DNA of 64,000 bases from Dendrophyllia cribrosa (taxonomy: Eukaryota; Cnidaria; Anthozoa; Scleractinia; Dendrophylliidae): positions 3,627,062 to 3,691,061 of the forward strand of contig JAJLRJ010000001.1 of the NCBI GenBank assembly GCA_024195265.1. The letters run 5' to 3'. The notes under the pieces are model-generated. The model saw nothing but the letters and a program-made list of their open reading frames with translations, made no database searches and was not told the DNA's origin. A program made the translations under genes and the position numbers. Shown here in pieces: positions 1 to 10,318 of this stretch (positions are counted from its first letter, which is position 1; the number at the start of each line of letters is the position of its first letter).

Positions 1-40
1 CTGAAGAAGACCACTAAATGTGGTCGAAATATAGGTGTCA
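1..40 (+). other. Hammerhead-like motif at window edge
   Basis: The first bases read CTGAAGA, then a 6-bp hairpin stem (GACCAC with GTGGTC, loop TAAAT), then GAAA and, shortly after, GTC. This order (CUGANGA, stem II, GAAA, UH cleavage site) is that of a hammerhead ribozyme of the kind known from Penelope-like retroelements. One extra base sits between CTGAAGA and stem II, and the 5' side of stem I lies outside the window. Activity cannot be claimed; it may be only a decayed retroelement end. Confidence 0.3.
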
Positions 41-122
41 GAAAAAAAGTATTGGTTCGTCTTCATTTGTGACAAATTTATATTATTTTTATGAAAGACT
101 GGACAAGTGGATGCTTGTGACA

Positions 123-126
<4 letters not shown>

Positions 127-159
<33 letters not shown>
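127..159. repeat. (TA)n microsatellite
   Basis: Uninterrupted alternating T and A for about 33 bases. Confidence 0.95.
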
Positions 160-162
<3 letters not shown>

Positions 163-458
163 ACAATTAGATTACGAGTTCGAGATTTCTATCGCGTGAT
201 AGGTGATATCAAGGAAGCCTAAAAAATAATGCCGTTTCTATCTAATGACTATATTAGTGGACACACACGCCAGAAGGTTTCTTTTGCTGTGGGTGGCCAT
301 AATATGGAAATATATTACAACTTGAACTTGTTTGAAAAAAAAAATCGACCTTTCATTTTGACAATCAGAGGATTTTTTTGCACGAGTATAGGGTACCAAC
401 ATTTGAGCACAGTTTTTTGAAAAAACGAAAGAAACGACAGCAACCTCATCCCCAGGGC

Positions 459-762
459 CTTCTCGGGTTTCAAAATGGCGGTCGGGCGAAGAAACCCTTG
501 GACAAGGCTGCTGAAATACTCCAAGGATCGTGGAGTATTTTGACACGTGACACACGATAAAATGACGTTTTCGGAGGCTATTTCCAGCGATTGGCAGCCT
601 TGTTTGTTTTCTTGTAATCTAAAACTGTTGTTTAAAGGAAACTTAGACGTTTCATCGCGTTTTACGCGGTAACTACTCCAAGATTTTTGGAGTATTGCAC
701 GTTATTCCAGGAGTCTTTTCCAAGGGTTTCTCCGCGTTGCCATTTTAAACGGGGAGAAAACC
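459..762. repeat. Imperfect inverted-repeat (MITE-like) element
   Basis: The arm at 459-540 is repeated in reverse complement at about 671-762. Shared blocks include AAAATGGC, GAAACCCTTGG and AATACTCCA, in the same order. The arms are diverged and the spacer (541-670) shows no coding sequence. A small perfect hairpin built on AAATACTCCA lies at 513-541. Exact ends and a target-site duplication could not be fixed, so the assignment to a DNA-transposon-derived MITE is an inference. Confidence 0.55.
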
Positions 763-770
763 ATTATGTC

Positions 771-1374
771 GTGGTCCGGTGAAACCGATAGCGCATACAA
801 GTTTGGTAAAATATTGTCTTACATTTACATGTGAAGTCTATTTTCGTGGTCTGTACTCTCATCGAATATAGCTCTGAGCCAATCAGCGTGCGATAAATCA
901 CACAACTTGTAAAACAAATTATAATGCAGCACTAGTTTTGAATTTTGGGTGGGTACACTTTAAGAAATAGTGCCAGCACATAGAAGTTCTCCGACAACGT
1001 TAATGTGAAATAACAGTTTTATTTGAAGTGAGTAACATCGATCCCGTTATAATTTCGAGGTGAAGTCTCTTCCTTATTATCATGTGCATTGTTGCACATG
1101 CTGATATACCATATTCATATAATGTCGGGTAGCCAGCGAACGTGCAATAAAAACAGCTCAAGTGACAATATAATAATGGTAAGTTTTTATCTTACGGTTT
1201 CCAGTTTTAAGCAACCGGGACCTAGTACACCCTCCCCCCGCCTGCGGCTGGTACACATCCCCCCCGGCGGCTCTCATACGTACGCCGTGATAAGTATGGT
1301 TCTCTAATGCGCTACACGCTGCTAAAATTAACGTTGATAAAAGGGTTACAGTAGAAAAAGGTGTGAAAAAAGTT
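771..1374. other. Gene-free stretch
   Basis: I see no recognisable gene, RNA or repeat boundary here apart from a short C-rich patch near 1230-1270. The minus-strand frame running through 1158-1374 is a read-through of the broken FReD exon next door. Confidence 0.5.
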
Positions 1375-1623
1375 TCAAGAGTTAACGGCTTATAGGCTTC
1401 ACTTTTATCTTTATTCTCGGTGTGCTTCAGTGAGTATTCATAACCTCTAAACGAACGACCCCAATTGACACCAATACCCTGATCACTATGTGGACCGTTA
1501 AGGTACAAGTCGTTCAGATTAGAGTGACACGCGTTGTACTACCAGGCTCCCTTATACAAGTCAGCGCAGCTCCTACTCGACGACAGGTCATTGTCGTAAT
1601 CTTTTGTTGTAAACTGCATTCCA
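1375..1623 (-). pseudogene. Fibrinogen-related (FReD) C-terminal exon, broken, copy B
   Basis: Read on the minus strand from 1623, a pyrimidine-rich stretch ending CTCTAG precedes a phase-2 exon encoding MQFTTKDYDNDL, then SCADLYKGAW, then a stop (TAG, 1541-1539) where the family has a second Trp. In the same frame follow YNACHSNLNDLYLNG and FRGYEYSLKHTE. This is the calcium-binding and C-terminal part of a fibrinogen C-terminal globe, matching the intact exon at 59915-60161 in layout and splice phase. The Trp-to-stop change and the lack of a normal stop after the last beta strand mark it as a pseudo-exon. FReD proteins are normally secreted lectin-like recognition proteins. Confidence 0.75.
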
Positions 1624-1629
1624 CTAGAG

Positions 1630-1825
1630 AACTGGAAAAACTGGGTTTCAATTTCATATCTGTGCGTTTCAGTGAATACAAAAGTCCCAGAAATGGTGTC
1701 CAACAGAGGCCGTCGCCCTCATGTCCAGAAGTGTACTCAGTTTCCGCCATGATAGAATCCATTCGGATTTGCACCATGACAATTCCTGTACCACCAACCT
1801 CCTTTGTACATTTGGGCGTAGTCTG
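1630..1825 (-). pseudogene. Fibrinogen-related (FReD) C-terminal exon fragment, frameshifted, copy A
   Basis: The minus strand encodes DYAQMYKGGWWYRNCHGANP and GFYHGG. A frameshift near 1738-1745 follows, and then the next frame reads YTSGHEGDGLCWTPF and YSLKRTDMKLKPSF, which is the C-terminal end of a FReD domain. The 5' part of the exon is missing; the hairpin element at 1829-1940 abuts the break. Its 3' end runs directly into the splice-acceptor-like sequence of copy B, so two C-terminal FReD exons lie head to tail with almost no intron. That suggests a tandem duplication of the last exon followed by decay. Confidence 0.8.
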
Positions 1826-1828
1826 TCT

Positions 1829-1940
1829 ACAGACCGATTTATTTTTCAGCCCAGCGCGAGCGAAGCGAACGCGCGCAAGTGCGAGCGCGTAGCGCGCAGA
1901 ACGAGCCCCTAGGGCGACAGAAAAAATAAATAAGGTCTGT
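1829..1940. mobile_element. Short GC-rich hairpin MITE
   Basis: The ends are inverted copies of each other: ACAGACC plus a T-rich block at 1829, and its complement ending GGTCTGT at 1940. The middle is very GC-rich, with alternating CGCGCG and GCGAGCG blocks that also pair. The 112-bp unit forms one long hairpin. A 90-bp element of the same design lies at 59227-59316. No coding capacity. Confidence 0.65.
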
Positions 1941-1964
1941 GGGCATATTGTAAAATATGGACTG

Positions 1965-2083
1965 GTCTGGATTTGTAAAACATGGACTGGATTTGTAAAA
2001 CATGGATTTGTAAAACATGGATTTGTAAAACATGGATTTGTAAAACATGGACTTGTAAAACATGGATTTGTAAAACATGGATT
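1965..2083. repeat. 15-bp minisatellite, left arm
   Basis: About seven copies of ATTTGTAAAACATGG, some with a GACTGG interruption. The unit is divisible by three, so minus-strand frames read as a repeated five-residue peptide (MFYKS); this is a repeat artefact, not a gene. Confidence 0.9.
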
Positions 2084-2140
2084 TTGTAAAATGAAAACAA
2101 AAAGTATTCTTTCAACTTTTTTAATTTCATTTTTTTCTGT

Positions 2141-2660
2141 CCTCCGGATGTTGTCACAAATTATATGTTAAAAAGTGTTGACGGGCCTGCACAACTTCTG
2201 CAGTACGCAAATAAATTTTAAAGCCTTCATAGCTTAGCCTTTACATTCTTTCTTAAGCAAGACTCGAGTTTCGGTTCTAAGGTGAACCTCATCAGGCTCA
2301 ATTATCCTCCGAAGAGTCAAGATTTAAGTCAGGTTTCCTCCTTCGAGGCTTTTGTGTAAATACCGACCTAAAAGCTGAAAAGGCCCAGGCAACCTTTTAT
2401 GTGAGCAAAATATGAAAGCTGTGAGAAGTAAATGTTGTAAAATTAACAGGGCTCGAGAACGGTAGCCAACTAGACATAGTCTAGTAAAAATTCAGTTTTG
2501 GCTAGTAGATTTTGGCTTCACTAACCATTTACCATCGAAGAGAACAAATTCTTAACTGTGATCTAAAGGCGAATCCTCTCTGAAGTCTTACTGGGAAAGC
2601 TTTATACTTTAGGCTTTTAAGACACTTTTGTGACGAGTGGGAGTCGTGATAGCCTGTCCT
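2141..2660. other. Central spacer of the foldback-like element, no gene seen
   Basis: No open frame of note and no recognised motif. It is single-copy sequence between the two 15-bp repeat arms. Confidence 0.5.
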
Positions 2661-2725
2661 TTTTTATACCACTAAAAAATGAAATTAAAAAAGTCGAAAT
2701 ACTTTTTGTTTTCATTTTACAAAAT

Positions 2726-2862
2726 CCATGTTTTACAAATCCATGTTTTACAAATCCATGTTTTACAAATCCATGTTTTACAAGTCTATGTTTTACAAAT
2801 CCATGTTTTACAAATCCATGTTTTACAAATCCAGTCCATGTTTTACAAATCCAGTCCAGTCC
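2726..2862. repeat. 15-bp minisatellite, right arm
   Basis: About nine copies of CCATGTTTTACAAAT, the reverse complement of the unit at 1965-2083. The last copies carry the same extra CCAGT interruptions in mirror order. Confidence 0.9.
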
Positions 2863-3093
2863 ATATTTTACAATATGCCGGGTCTGTGGACTTTTTTCTA
2901 AAAAAGTGAATTTAGGTTTTCCTGAAAAAGAAAAATGCCATTGGCTAAAAGGCGATTAAACTGTCATCAACATGTCAACGGCCATCAGTCGCGCGTCATG
3001 CGATTTACAACAACTGTCATCAGTTCGAGGCGCTTACCGCGACAGTTTGCAATTATAAAAACTCTTATTCTTCGGCCATTTTAACTTTAACAG

Positions 3094-3248
3094 AAATAAA
3101 ATACACACTGCGGTTATAAACATGACAAAACAACGGATGTTGTAAAAAACTTTGGTCTGTATATTATCATTTTTTCACTGTCATTTCTTTTAAATTAGGT
3201 TCCAGTCTTTCTCCATAGCATTTAAATTTTATTGTATCATATCCAGCC

Positions 3249-3279
<31 letters not shown>

Positions 3280-3359
3280 GAAACGTCAAGTCATTAATCA
3301 AAGTTTTTTACAACATGCGTTGTATTGTCGTGTTTATAACCGCAGTGTGTATTTTATTT
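3094..3359. repeat. Inverted repeat with about 61-bp arms
   Basis: The arm 3094-3154 (starting AAATAAAATACACACTGCGG) is repeated in reverse complement at 3299-3359 with very few mismatches. The spacer carries the hammerhead-like motif at 3252-3288. This could be two facing ends of a Penelope-like element or a small non-autonomous derivative. Confidence 0.7.
3252..3288 (+). other. Hammerhead-like motif
   Basis: CTGAAGA is followed by a 5-bp stem (GTATG with CATAC, loop TTGAAG), then GAAAC and GTC. ACTT before and AAGT after could form a short stem I. This is the hammerhead order known from Penelope-like elements, with a minimal stem III. As in the motif at position 1, one unpaired base follows CTGAAGA, so self-cleavage is doubtful. 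Confidence 0.4.
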
Positions 3360-4699
3360 TACTTAGCAATTTGCATAACGACAATCACACGAAATCGACA
3401 TGTAAACAAACTTGTTTCTCTCAGTTTCTGTCACTTAAACTTTGGTCTTCGATCAGCGATGAACAAAGTAATCATGGACCGTTTGCTGGACGAGTGTACT
3501 AGTGTACTAGTTTACTTAAGTGGCTGTCCGCTTAAGATCCTCATAATTAACTAAAATTGGTCATGAAACAGATTTTCTTCAATTCTTGCATGTGAATTAC
3601 ACTTTGTCTAGTAACTATAAAAATACATTTCGTTTGGTTTCAAAATGTTTTCTTCAGCAATTTACAGGGGGGTCCCCTGGGGGACCAAATCTGATACTTT
3701 TTTAGTCTGAAAAATGCAAAATTTCCCTAACTTTGGCAACTTCTCACAACACTTAAAATTTGATGCAGAGCTAAATTCTACTGTTGTTTAACAGGTACAA
3801 GTCCAGTTATTATTACAACGTTATAAACGTTTCCATATCGTTGTTCCAAGTGGTTAAACATTAACATCTATCAACCCACTTTCACAGCTTGTAATAAAAC
3901 AGGAAAAATGGGTTCACAAAAATTCCTCTAAACCAAAAGTGGATCGTCGTACAGCAATTTCCTTGCAGCCATAGAACAATAAAGACTTAATCTTAAATAT
4001 CATGAAAAAAAATTGTGCGGCCAGTTGGTTTTAAGACCACGAGGACTCTTTGAAATAACGGTATTTACGAATTATGCAAATTAGGAACCTCAACCTCAGC
4101 GTGCAAATACAGTGCAAATGTGACCCGAACAATGTTGTTTTCCATCAGAGAAACACAAAAATAGTTTCAAACTACAGCAGAATACAAAATTATACTAGTA
4201 TACATCAGTACTGAAATTGTTGATAGCCTTCAAAGTGCCCATTAACTGTCCTCGATGCACACAAAATCCTGCAAAATACTGCAGCTGATACTGCTTCGTT
4301 CAATGACTGCTAATTTTGCTCGTGAAGTAAGTTTACAAAAGAGTCTTCATCTGTAATTATTAATCTGACAATAAAGCATCAAAAACACGACATAATGCGT
4401 ATATTGTTAATTCAGAGCTTACTGCCTTGAACTGAAATCAGTGACTGCCATCTTGGTGTATGCATTCATTTGTAATTGCGGCCTTTTCCACACTCAGTCG
4501 CTCGTCATTCATTGAAATTTTATCCATGCTTATTATTGAGAGTGCATTGAGGAAGCCTGGAAGTGTCAATCTGCTTGAGTATGGGTAAATACTTGAATCA
4601 AAACACTGATTTCCTTCACTACATACATGATACATGTGTCAGGATGGTATCCGCTGACCAGACAAACATGAACCATACCATATGCACGGCTGTAATTAC

Positions 4700-6193
4700 A
4701 AATGACGCGTGTTTGTTTTTATGCCGACAACACTCGCGTGGCAAGTCTAGTTTATAGAACGAAATAGTAGTTTTTCCGTTTCTTGCGTATGACTATTCGG
4801 GTTATGAGGAGTTGCCACACCAAATAATTTTGAGAGTGATGTTGATTTCATTGATATTGACATATCAGTGTTGAATACTGAACATGTGATATATTATATT
4901 ATCATTTTAAATGAAATAGCTGTAGCATTTACAGAAGCTTTATTCCACTGAGGAATCTTATATAAATGAGGGTATAAAACTATGTTTAGCTCTCGAATTG
5001 GAGGTTTTTGATTTGGCCCGGCAAAGATTGCGTGACGTGATTCAAGGGCGTTAGGGGTTAAAGCGTTCTTCTTTTCCCTCTGTTTTGTAATCACCGTGAT
5101 ATATCATAAAGTAGTATTCTGTCTATAATTTTTTTCTTTACTGTATTTCTTTTAAGACCTTCTTTGGGTTCGTCTGTCTACATACAGTCAACTTCCGCCT
5201 TGCGAACACCTCGCTATTACGGACACCTAGCTAGTACGGACAGCACCTAAATCCCCGGCAAAAGTTACAGATATCTGACTGAAACGAACTCCCCCTATTG
5301 CGAAATCTCGCTATAACGGACATTTTATTCGGCCCCAACGTCACAATGTTATTGTTTTACTCTCGTTATAACTGATATAGAGCAGCACCTTTCAATAGTT
5401 GAAATGTTTTTTGTGTGTCGCCGCCTTTGTCTTTTTGGTTGGATTTACGCTTCTTTTGTTCGCGGCCATCAATTTCAAATCCTAAGATTTCAATTATGTG
5501 TAATTGTTGAAAGGTACCGCTCGATGTCAGTTATAACGAGTGTCAAACAATAACATTGTAACGTTGGGGCCGAATAAAGTGTCCACAATAGCGAAATTCC
5601 GCAATAGCGGGAGTTTGTTTCAGTCCGTATTTGAAACTTTTGCTGGGGATTTAGGTGCTGTCGGTACTAGCGGGGTGTCCGTAATAGCGAGGTGTCCGCA
5701 AGGCGGGAGTTAATTGTATGTAGACAGACGAACCCAAAGAGGGTCTTAAAAGAAATACAGTAAAGAAAAAAATAAAATTATACACAAAATACTACTTTAT
5801 GATATACCACGGTGAGTACAAAACAGAAGTAAAAGAAGGACGGTTTTGCGCCCCCTGAATCACACGGGCCAAATAAAAAACCTCCCATATCGAGAGCTAA
5901 ACATAACTTTATACCTCCATTTATATAACATTTCTCAGTGGAATGAAGCTTCTGTAAATGCTACAGCTATTTCATTTAAAGTGATAATATATCACATGTT
6001 CAGTATTCAACGCTGATATGCCAATATCGATAAAATCAATATCACTCTTAAAATTATTTGGTGTGGCAACTCCTCATAACCCGGATAATCATATGCAATA
6101 AAAAAAAACAAAGAACAAAAAACATGTATTAGTATAGTTGAACTAGACTTGCCACGGGAGTGTTGTCGACGTAAAAACAAACGCGCATCATTT
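4700..6193. mobile_element. 1.5-kb palindromic transposon insertion
   Basis: The whole 1494-bp segment is a near-perfect palindrome with arms of about 700 bp; the ends read AAATGACGCGTGTTTG and its diverged complement. It is flanked by GTAATTAC (4692-4699) and GTAATTT (6194-6200), while the right arm of the giant element has one uninterrupted copy of that site near 56641-56651. This shows an insertion with an 8- or 9-bp duplication, which would fit hAT- or Mutator-type transposition. No coding capacity. The core at 5185-5716 looks like a separate family. Confidence 0.75.
5185..5716. mobile_element. Tigger/pogo-like MITE nested in the palindrome
   Basis: Begins CAGTCAACTTCCGCCTTGCG and ends in its near complement, followed by TA on each side (5183-5184 and 5717-5718). 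The subterminal motif CTCGCTATTACGGACA is typical of pogo/Tigger (Tc1-mariner) ends, as I know them. It is 532 bp without a transposase. It sits at the exact centre of the larger palindrome, so the TA flanks could also be palindrome symmetry rather than a duplication. Confidence 0.55.
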
Positions 6194-6293
6194 GTAATTT
6201 ACGGTGGCCCATAAGGGACACCGCTTTCAATAATAATTTTCACAATCATTTTAAAAGAAAAGCATTAACAAGCGAATTATACACTCCGATTAA

Positions 6294-7088
6294 GGTGGCT
6301 GAACACAGTTTCACTGTACTTATGCGTCATTCATTGTCATTTTAAAACCACTAACGTCTGGGCGCCCAAAATTGGCGAGGCATACAATTAAGCAACAAGC
6401 TATATATTTTGATATTTTTGTTGAGCTTTTAGGGTGTTGCCATGGCAACACAGTGAATTGAAAATCAGCCTGCAATATTTGGTTTCTTTTATTTTCAGAA
6501 AATCTAGTCGTTAGATTTTGTCCATCATTTGTCTCCAGTAAACTCGTAAAAATATTCGCATGTTAACTCTGGTCTCATGTTATTTTGACAGAGGGATCGT
6601 CCGTAATCTGTGGTTTAATATGTTTGCGTTTTGTAAAAATCTCCTCTGTTAGATTTCAAATTTTTGATGGCAGGTGAGTTCGGCATATTCGGAACTATTA
6701 TTGTGCCAAATTTCGTGAAATTCTAATGAGTAGTTTCGTAGAAATCAGCACGTTTCCGAGGAAAGTCGCTAAAACATCCAGTCACAATTTTTTGGTCAAC
6801 TGCGCATGCGTTGCATTTGACTGGGTTCTCGATCCAAAGACAGAAACGACCAAAAAGGCAGTGTATTTCTTCAATGGTTCTATATATTATCTATTGTTTC
6901 AACAAACATTTTTACGAACAACAAATTGTTTGATTTTAAGACGAAAAACAACACTTTCGCGATCTACGCTGAGCAAAATAAAATGATCGCTGAACAGGCG
7001 CCACGTTTGTTTTTCTCAAAACTCTGCGCGCGCTGACTCACGTAAGCAGCTGAAATTGAAGAGCGCGCGCAAACTGTGTTCAGCCACC
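6294..7088. mobile_element. TTAA-flanked non-autonomous element (piggyBac-like)
   Basis: The inverted ends are GGTGGCTGAACACAGTTT (18 bp, perfect), flanked by TTAA at 6290-6293 and 7089-7092. The right arm of the giant element carries the same flanking sequence with a single TTAA and no insert (near 56549-56552). TTAA duplication is diagnostic of piggyBac-type transposition. The 795-bp interior has no transposase. Confidence 0.85.
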
Positions 7089-7092
7089 TTAA

Positions 7093-7268
7093 AAGAAATC
7101 CCCGCACCCAGCAAACAAAAAAACCTATACACTGCAAACAAAACAAACCCGCACTTCAAACAAAATGAATTCGCACACTGCAAACAAAATAAATCCCCAC
7201 ACAACAAACAAAATAAATCCCGCGCACTGCAAACAAAAAAAATCCGCGCACTGGAAGCAAAAAAAATC
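7093..7268. repeat. Left spacer of degenerate 24-bp units
   Basis: Six or seven diverged units of 20-26 bp, built on CGCACACTGCAAACAAAAT, grade into the regular array. The same tract, with a single visible base difference, lies reverse-complemented at 56391-56556. It looks like an older state of the 24-bp repeat in which the A-rich part still reads CAAACAAAATAAAT. Confidence 0.8.
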
Positions 7269-10200
7269 CGTACACTCCCCTGAAAAAAAGTCCGCACACT
7301 CACCTAAAAAAAACTCCGCACACTCCCCTAAAAAAAACCGTACACTCCCCTAAAAAAAAATCCGTACACTCCCCTAAAAAAAACTCCGCACACTCCCCTA
7401 AAAAAAATCCGTACACTCCCCTAAAAAAAAATCCGTACACTCCCCTAAAAAAAACTCCGCACACTCCCCTAAAAAAACTCCGTACACTCACCTAAAAAAA
7501 AATCCGCACACTCCCCTAAAAAAAAATCCGTACACTCCCCTAAAAAAAACTCCGCACACTCCCCTAAAAAAAATCCGTACACTCCCCTAAAAAAAAATCC
7601 GTACACTCCCCTAAAAAAAACTTCGCACACTCCCCTAAAAAAAATCCGTACACTCACCTAAAAAAAACCCCGCACACTCCCCTAAAAAAAATCCGTACAC
7701 TCCCCTAAAAAAAACTCCGCACACTCCCCTAAAAAAAATCCGTACACCCCCCTAAAAAAAACTCCGTACACTCCCCTAAAAAAAACTCCGCACACTCCCC
7801 TAAAAAAAATCCGTACACTCCCCTAAAAAAACTCCGTACACTCCTCTAAAAAAACTCCGCACACTCCCCTAAAAAAAATCCGCACACTCCCCTAAAAAAA
7901 AATCCGTACACTCACCTAAAAAAAAATCCGTACACTCCCCTAAAAAAACTCCGTACACTCCCCTAAAAAAACTCCGCACACTCCCCTAAAAAACAATCCG
8001 CACACTCCCCTAAAAAAAAATCCGCACACTCCCCTAAAAAAAAATCCGTACACTCCCCTAAAAAAAACTCCGCACACTCACCTAAAAAAAACTCCGTACA
8101 CTCACCTAAAAAAAAATCCGTACACTCCCCTAAAAAAAACTCCGTACACTCCCCTAAAAAAAACTCCGCACACTCCCCTAAAAAAAATCCGTACACTCCC
8201 CTAAAAAAACTCCGTACACTCCCCTAAAAAAACTCCGCACACTCCCCTAAAAAAACTCCGCACACTCCCCTAAAAAAAATCCGCACACTCCCCTAAAAAA
8301 CAAATCCGTACACTCACCCAAAAAAAACTCCGTACACTCCCCTAAAAAAAACTCCGCACACTCCCCTAAAAAAAACTCCGCACACTCACCTAAAAAAAAC
8401 TCCGTACACTCCCCTAAAAAAAACTCCGCACACTCCCCTAAAAAAAACTCCGCACACTCCCCTAAAAAAAACTCCGTACACTCCCCTAAAAAAAACTCCG
8501 CACACTCCCCTAAAAAAAATCCGTACACTCCCCTAAAAAAAAATCCGTACACTCCCCTAAAAAAAACTCCGCACACTCCCCTAAAAAAAATCCGTACACT
8601 CACCTAAAAAAAACTCCGCACACTCCCCTAAAAAAAATCCGTACACTCCCCTAAAAAAAACTCCGTACACTCCCCTAAAAAAAACTCCGCACACTCCCCT
8701 AAAAAAAATCCGTACACTCCCCTAAAAAAAACTCCGCACACTCCCCTAAAAAAAATCCGTACACTCCCCTAAAAAAAAATCCGTACACTCCCCTAAAAAA
8801 AACTCCGCACACTCACCTAAAAAAAACTCCGCACACTCACCTAAAAAAAACTCCGTACACTCCCCTAAAAAAAACTCCGCACACTCCCCTAAAAAAAACT
8901 CCGCACACTCCCCTAAAAAAAACTCCGCACACTCCCCTAAAAAAAACTCCGTACACTCCCCTAAAAAAAACTCCGCACACTCACCTAAAAAAAACTCCGT
9001 ACACTCCCCTAAAAAAAACTCCGCACACTCCCCTAAAAAAAACTCCGTACACTCCCCTAAAAAAAACTCCGTACACTCCCCTAAAAAAAACTCCGCACAC
9101 TCCCCTAAAAAAAACTCCGTACACTCCCCTAAAAAAAACTCCGCACACTCACCTAAAAAAAACTCCGTACACTCCCCTAAAAAAAACTCCGCACACTCCC
9201 CTAAAAAAAACTCCGTACACTCCCCTAAAAAAGAACTCCGTACACTCCCCTAAAAAAAACTCCGCACACTCCCCTAAAAAAAACTCCGTACACTCCCCTA
9301 AAAAAAACTCCGCACACTCCCCTAAAAAAAACTCCGTACACTCCCCTAAAAAAAACTCCGCACACTCACCTAAAAAAAACTCCGTACACTCCCCTAAAAA
9401 AAACTCCGCACAATCCCCTAAAAAAAACTCCGTACACTCCCCTAAAAAAAACTCCGTACACTCCCCTAAAAAAAACTCCGCACACTCCCCTAAAAAAAAC
9501 TCCGCACACTCCCCTAAAAAAAACTCCGCACACTCCCCTAAAAAAAACTCCGTACACTCCCCTAAAAAAAACTCCGTACACTCCCCTAAAAAAAACTCCG
9601 CACACTCCCCTAAAAAAAACTCCGTACACTCACCTAAAAAAAACTCCGTACACTCCCCTAAAAAAAACTCCGCACACTCACCTAAAAAAAACTCCGTACA
9701 CTCACCTAAAAAAAACTCCGTACACTCACCTAAAAAAAACTCCGTACACTCACCTAAAAAAAACTCCGCACACTCCCCTAAAAAAAACTCCGTACACTCC
9801 CCTAAAAAAAACTCCGCACACTCCCCTAAAAAAAATCCGTACACTCCCCTAAAAAAAACTCCGTACACTCCCCTAAAAAAAACTCCGCACACTCCCCTAA
9901 AAAAAATCCGTACACTCCCCTAAAAAAACTCCGTACACTCCCCTAAAAAAACTCCGCACACTCCCCTAAAAAAAATCCGCACACTCCCCTAAAAAAAAAT
10001 CCGTACACTCCCCTAAAAAAAACTCCGCACACTCACCTAAAAAAAACTCCGTACACTCCCCTAAAAAAAACTCCGCACACTCCCCTAAAAAAAACTCCGC
10101 ACACTCCCCTAAAAAAAACTCCGCACACTCCCCTAAAAAAAACTCCGCACACTCCCCTAAAAAAAACTCCGCACACTCCCCTAAAAAAAATCCGTACACT

Positions 10201-10318
10201 CCCCTAAAAAAAAATCCGTACACTCCCCTAAAAAAAACTCCGCACACTCCCCTAAAAAAAATCCGCACACTCCCCTAAAAAAAAATCCGTACACTCCCCT
10301 AAAAAAAACTCCGCACAC

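Larger units (their letters stand above)
1941..2880. mobile_element. Foldback-like element with 15-bp tandem repeats in both arms
   Basis: The left arm begins GGGCATATTGTAAAATATGG and continues into tandem 15-bp units ATTTGTAAAACATGG. The right arm is the reverse complement of the same order and ends at CCATATTTTACAATATGCC. Beyond the tandem tracts both arms share an A/T-rich inner segment (2090-2145 and 2665-2722). Long inverted arms built of short tandem repeats are the hallmark of foldback elements (FB, TU, Galileo). I see no transposase in the 520-bp middle, so it would be non-autonomous. Confidence 0.6.
3514..6293. repeat. Left arm, outer domain
   Basis: Homologous in reverse complement to 56557-58384. 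By eye the identity is about 90 percent in 3514-4692 and almost complete in 6200-6293. One large insertion (4700-6193) is absent from the right arm. No protein-coding sequence recognised; the short frames here are not conserved between arms. Confidence 0.8.

Noticed and set aside
1839..2157. Minus-strand frames with repeated MFYKS or HVLQI peptides
   Set aside because: Products of the 15-bp minisatellite; no other coding signal.
3505..3514. Target-site duplication at the outer ends of the giant element
   Set aside because: Left flank (TACTAGTTT) and right flank (ATACGACCAC) do not show a convincing direct repeat; some weak similarity may be an extension of the inverted arms instead.
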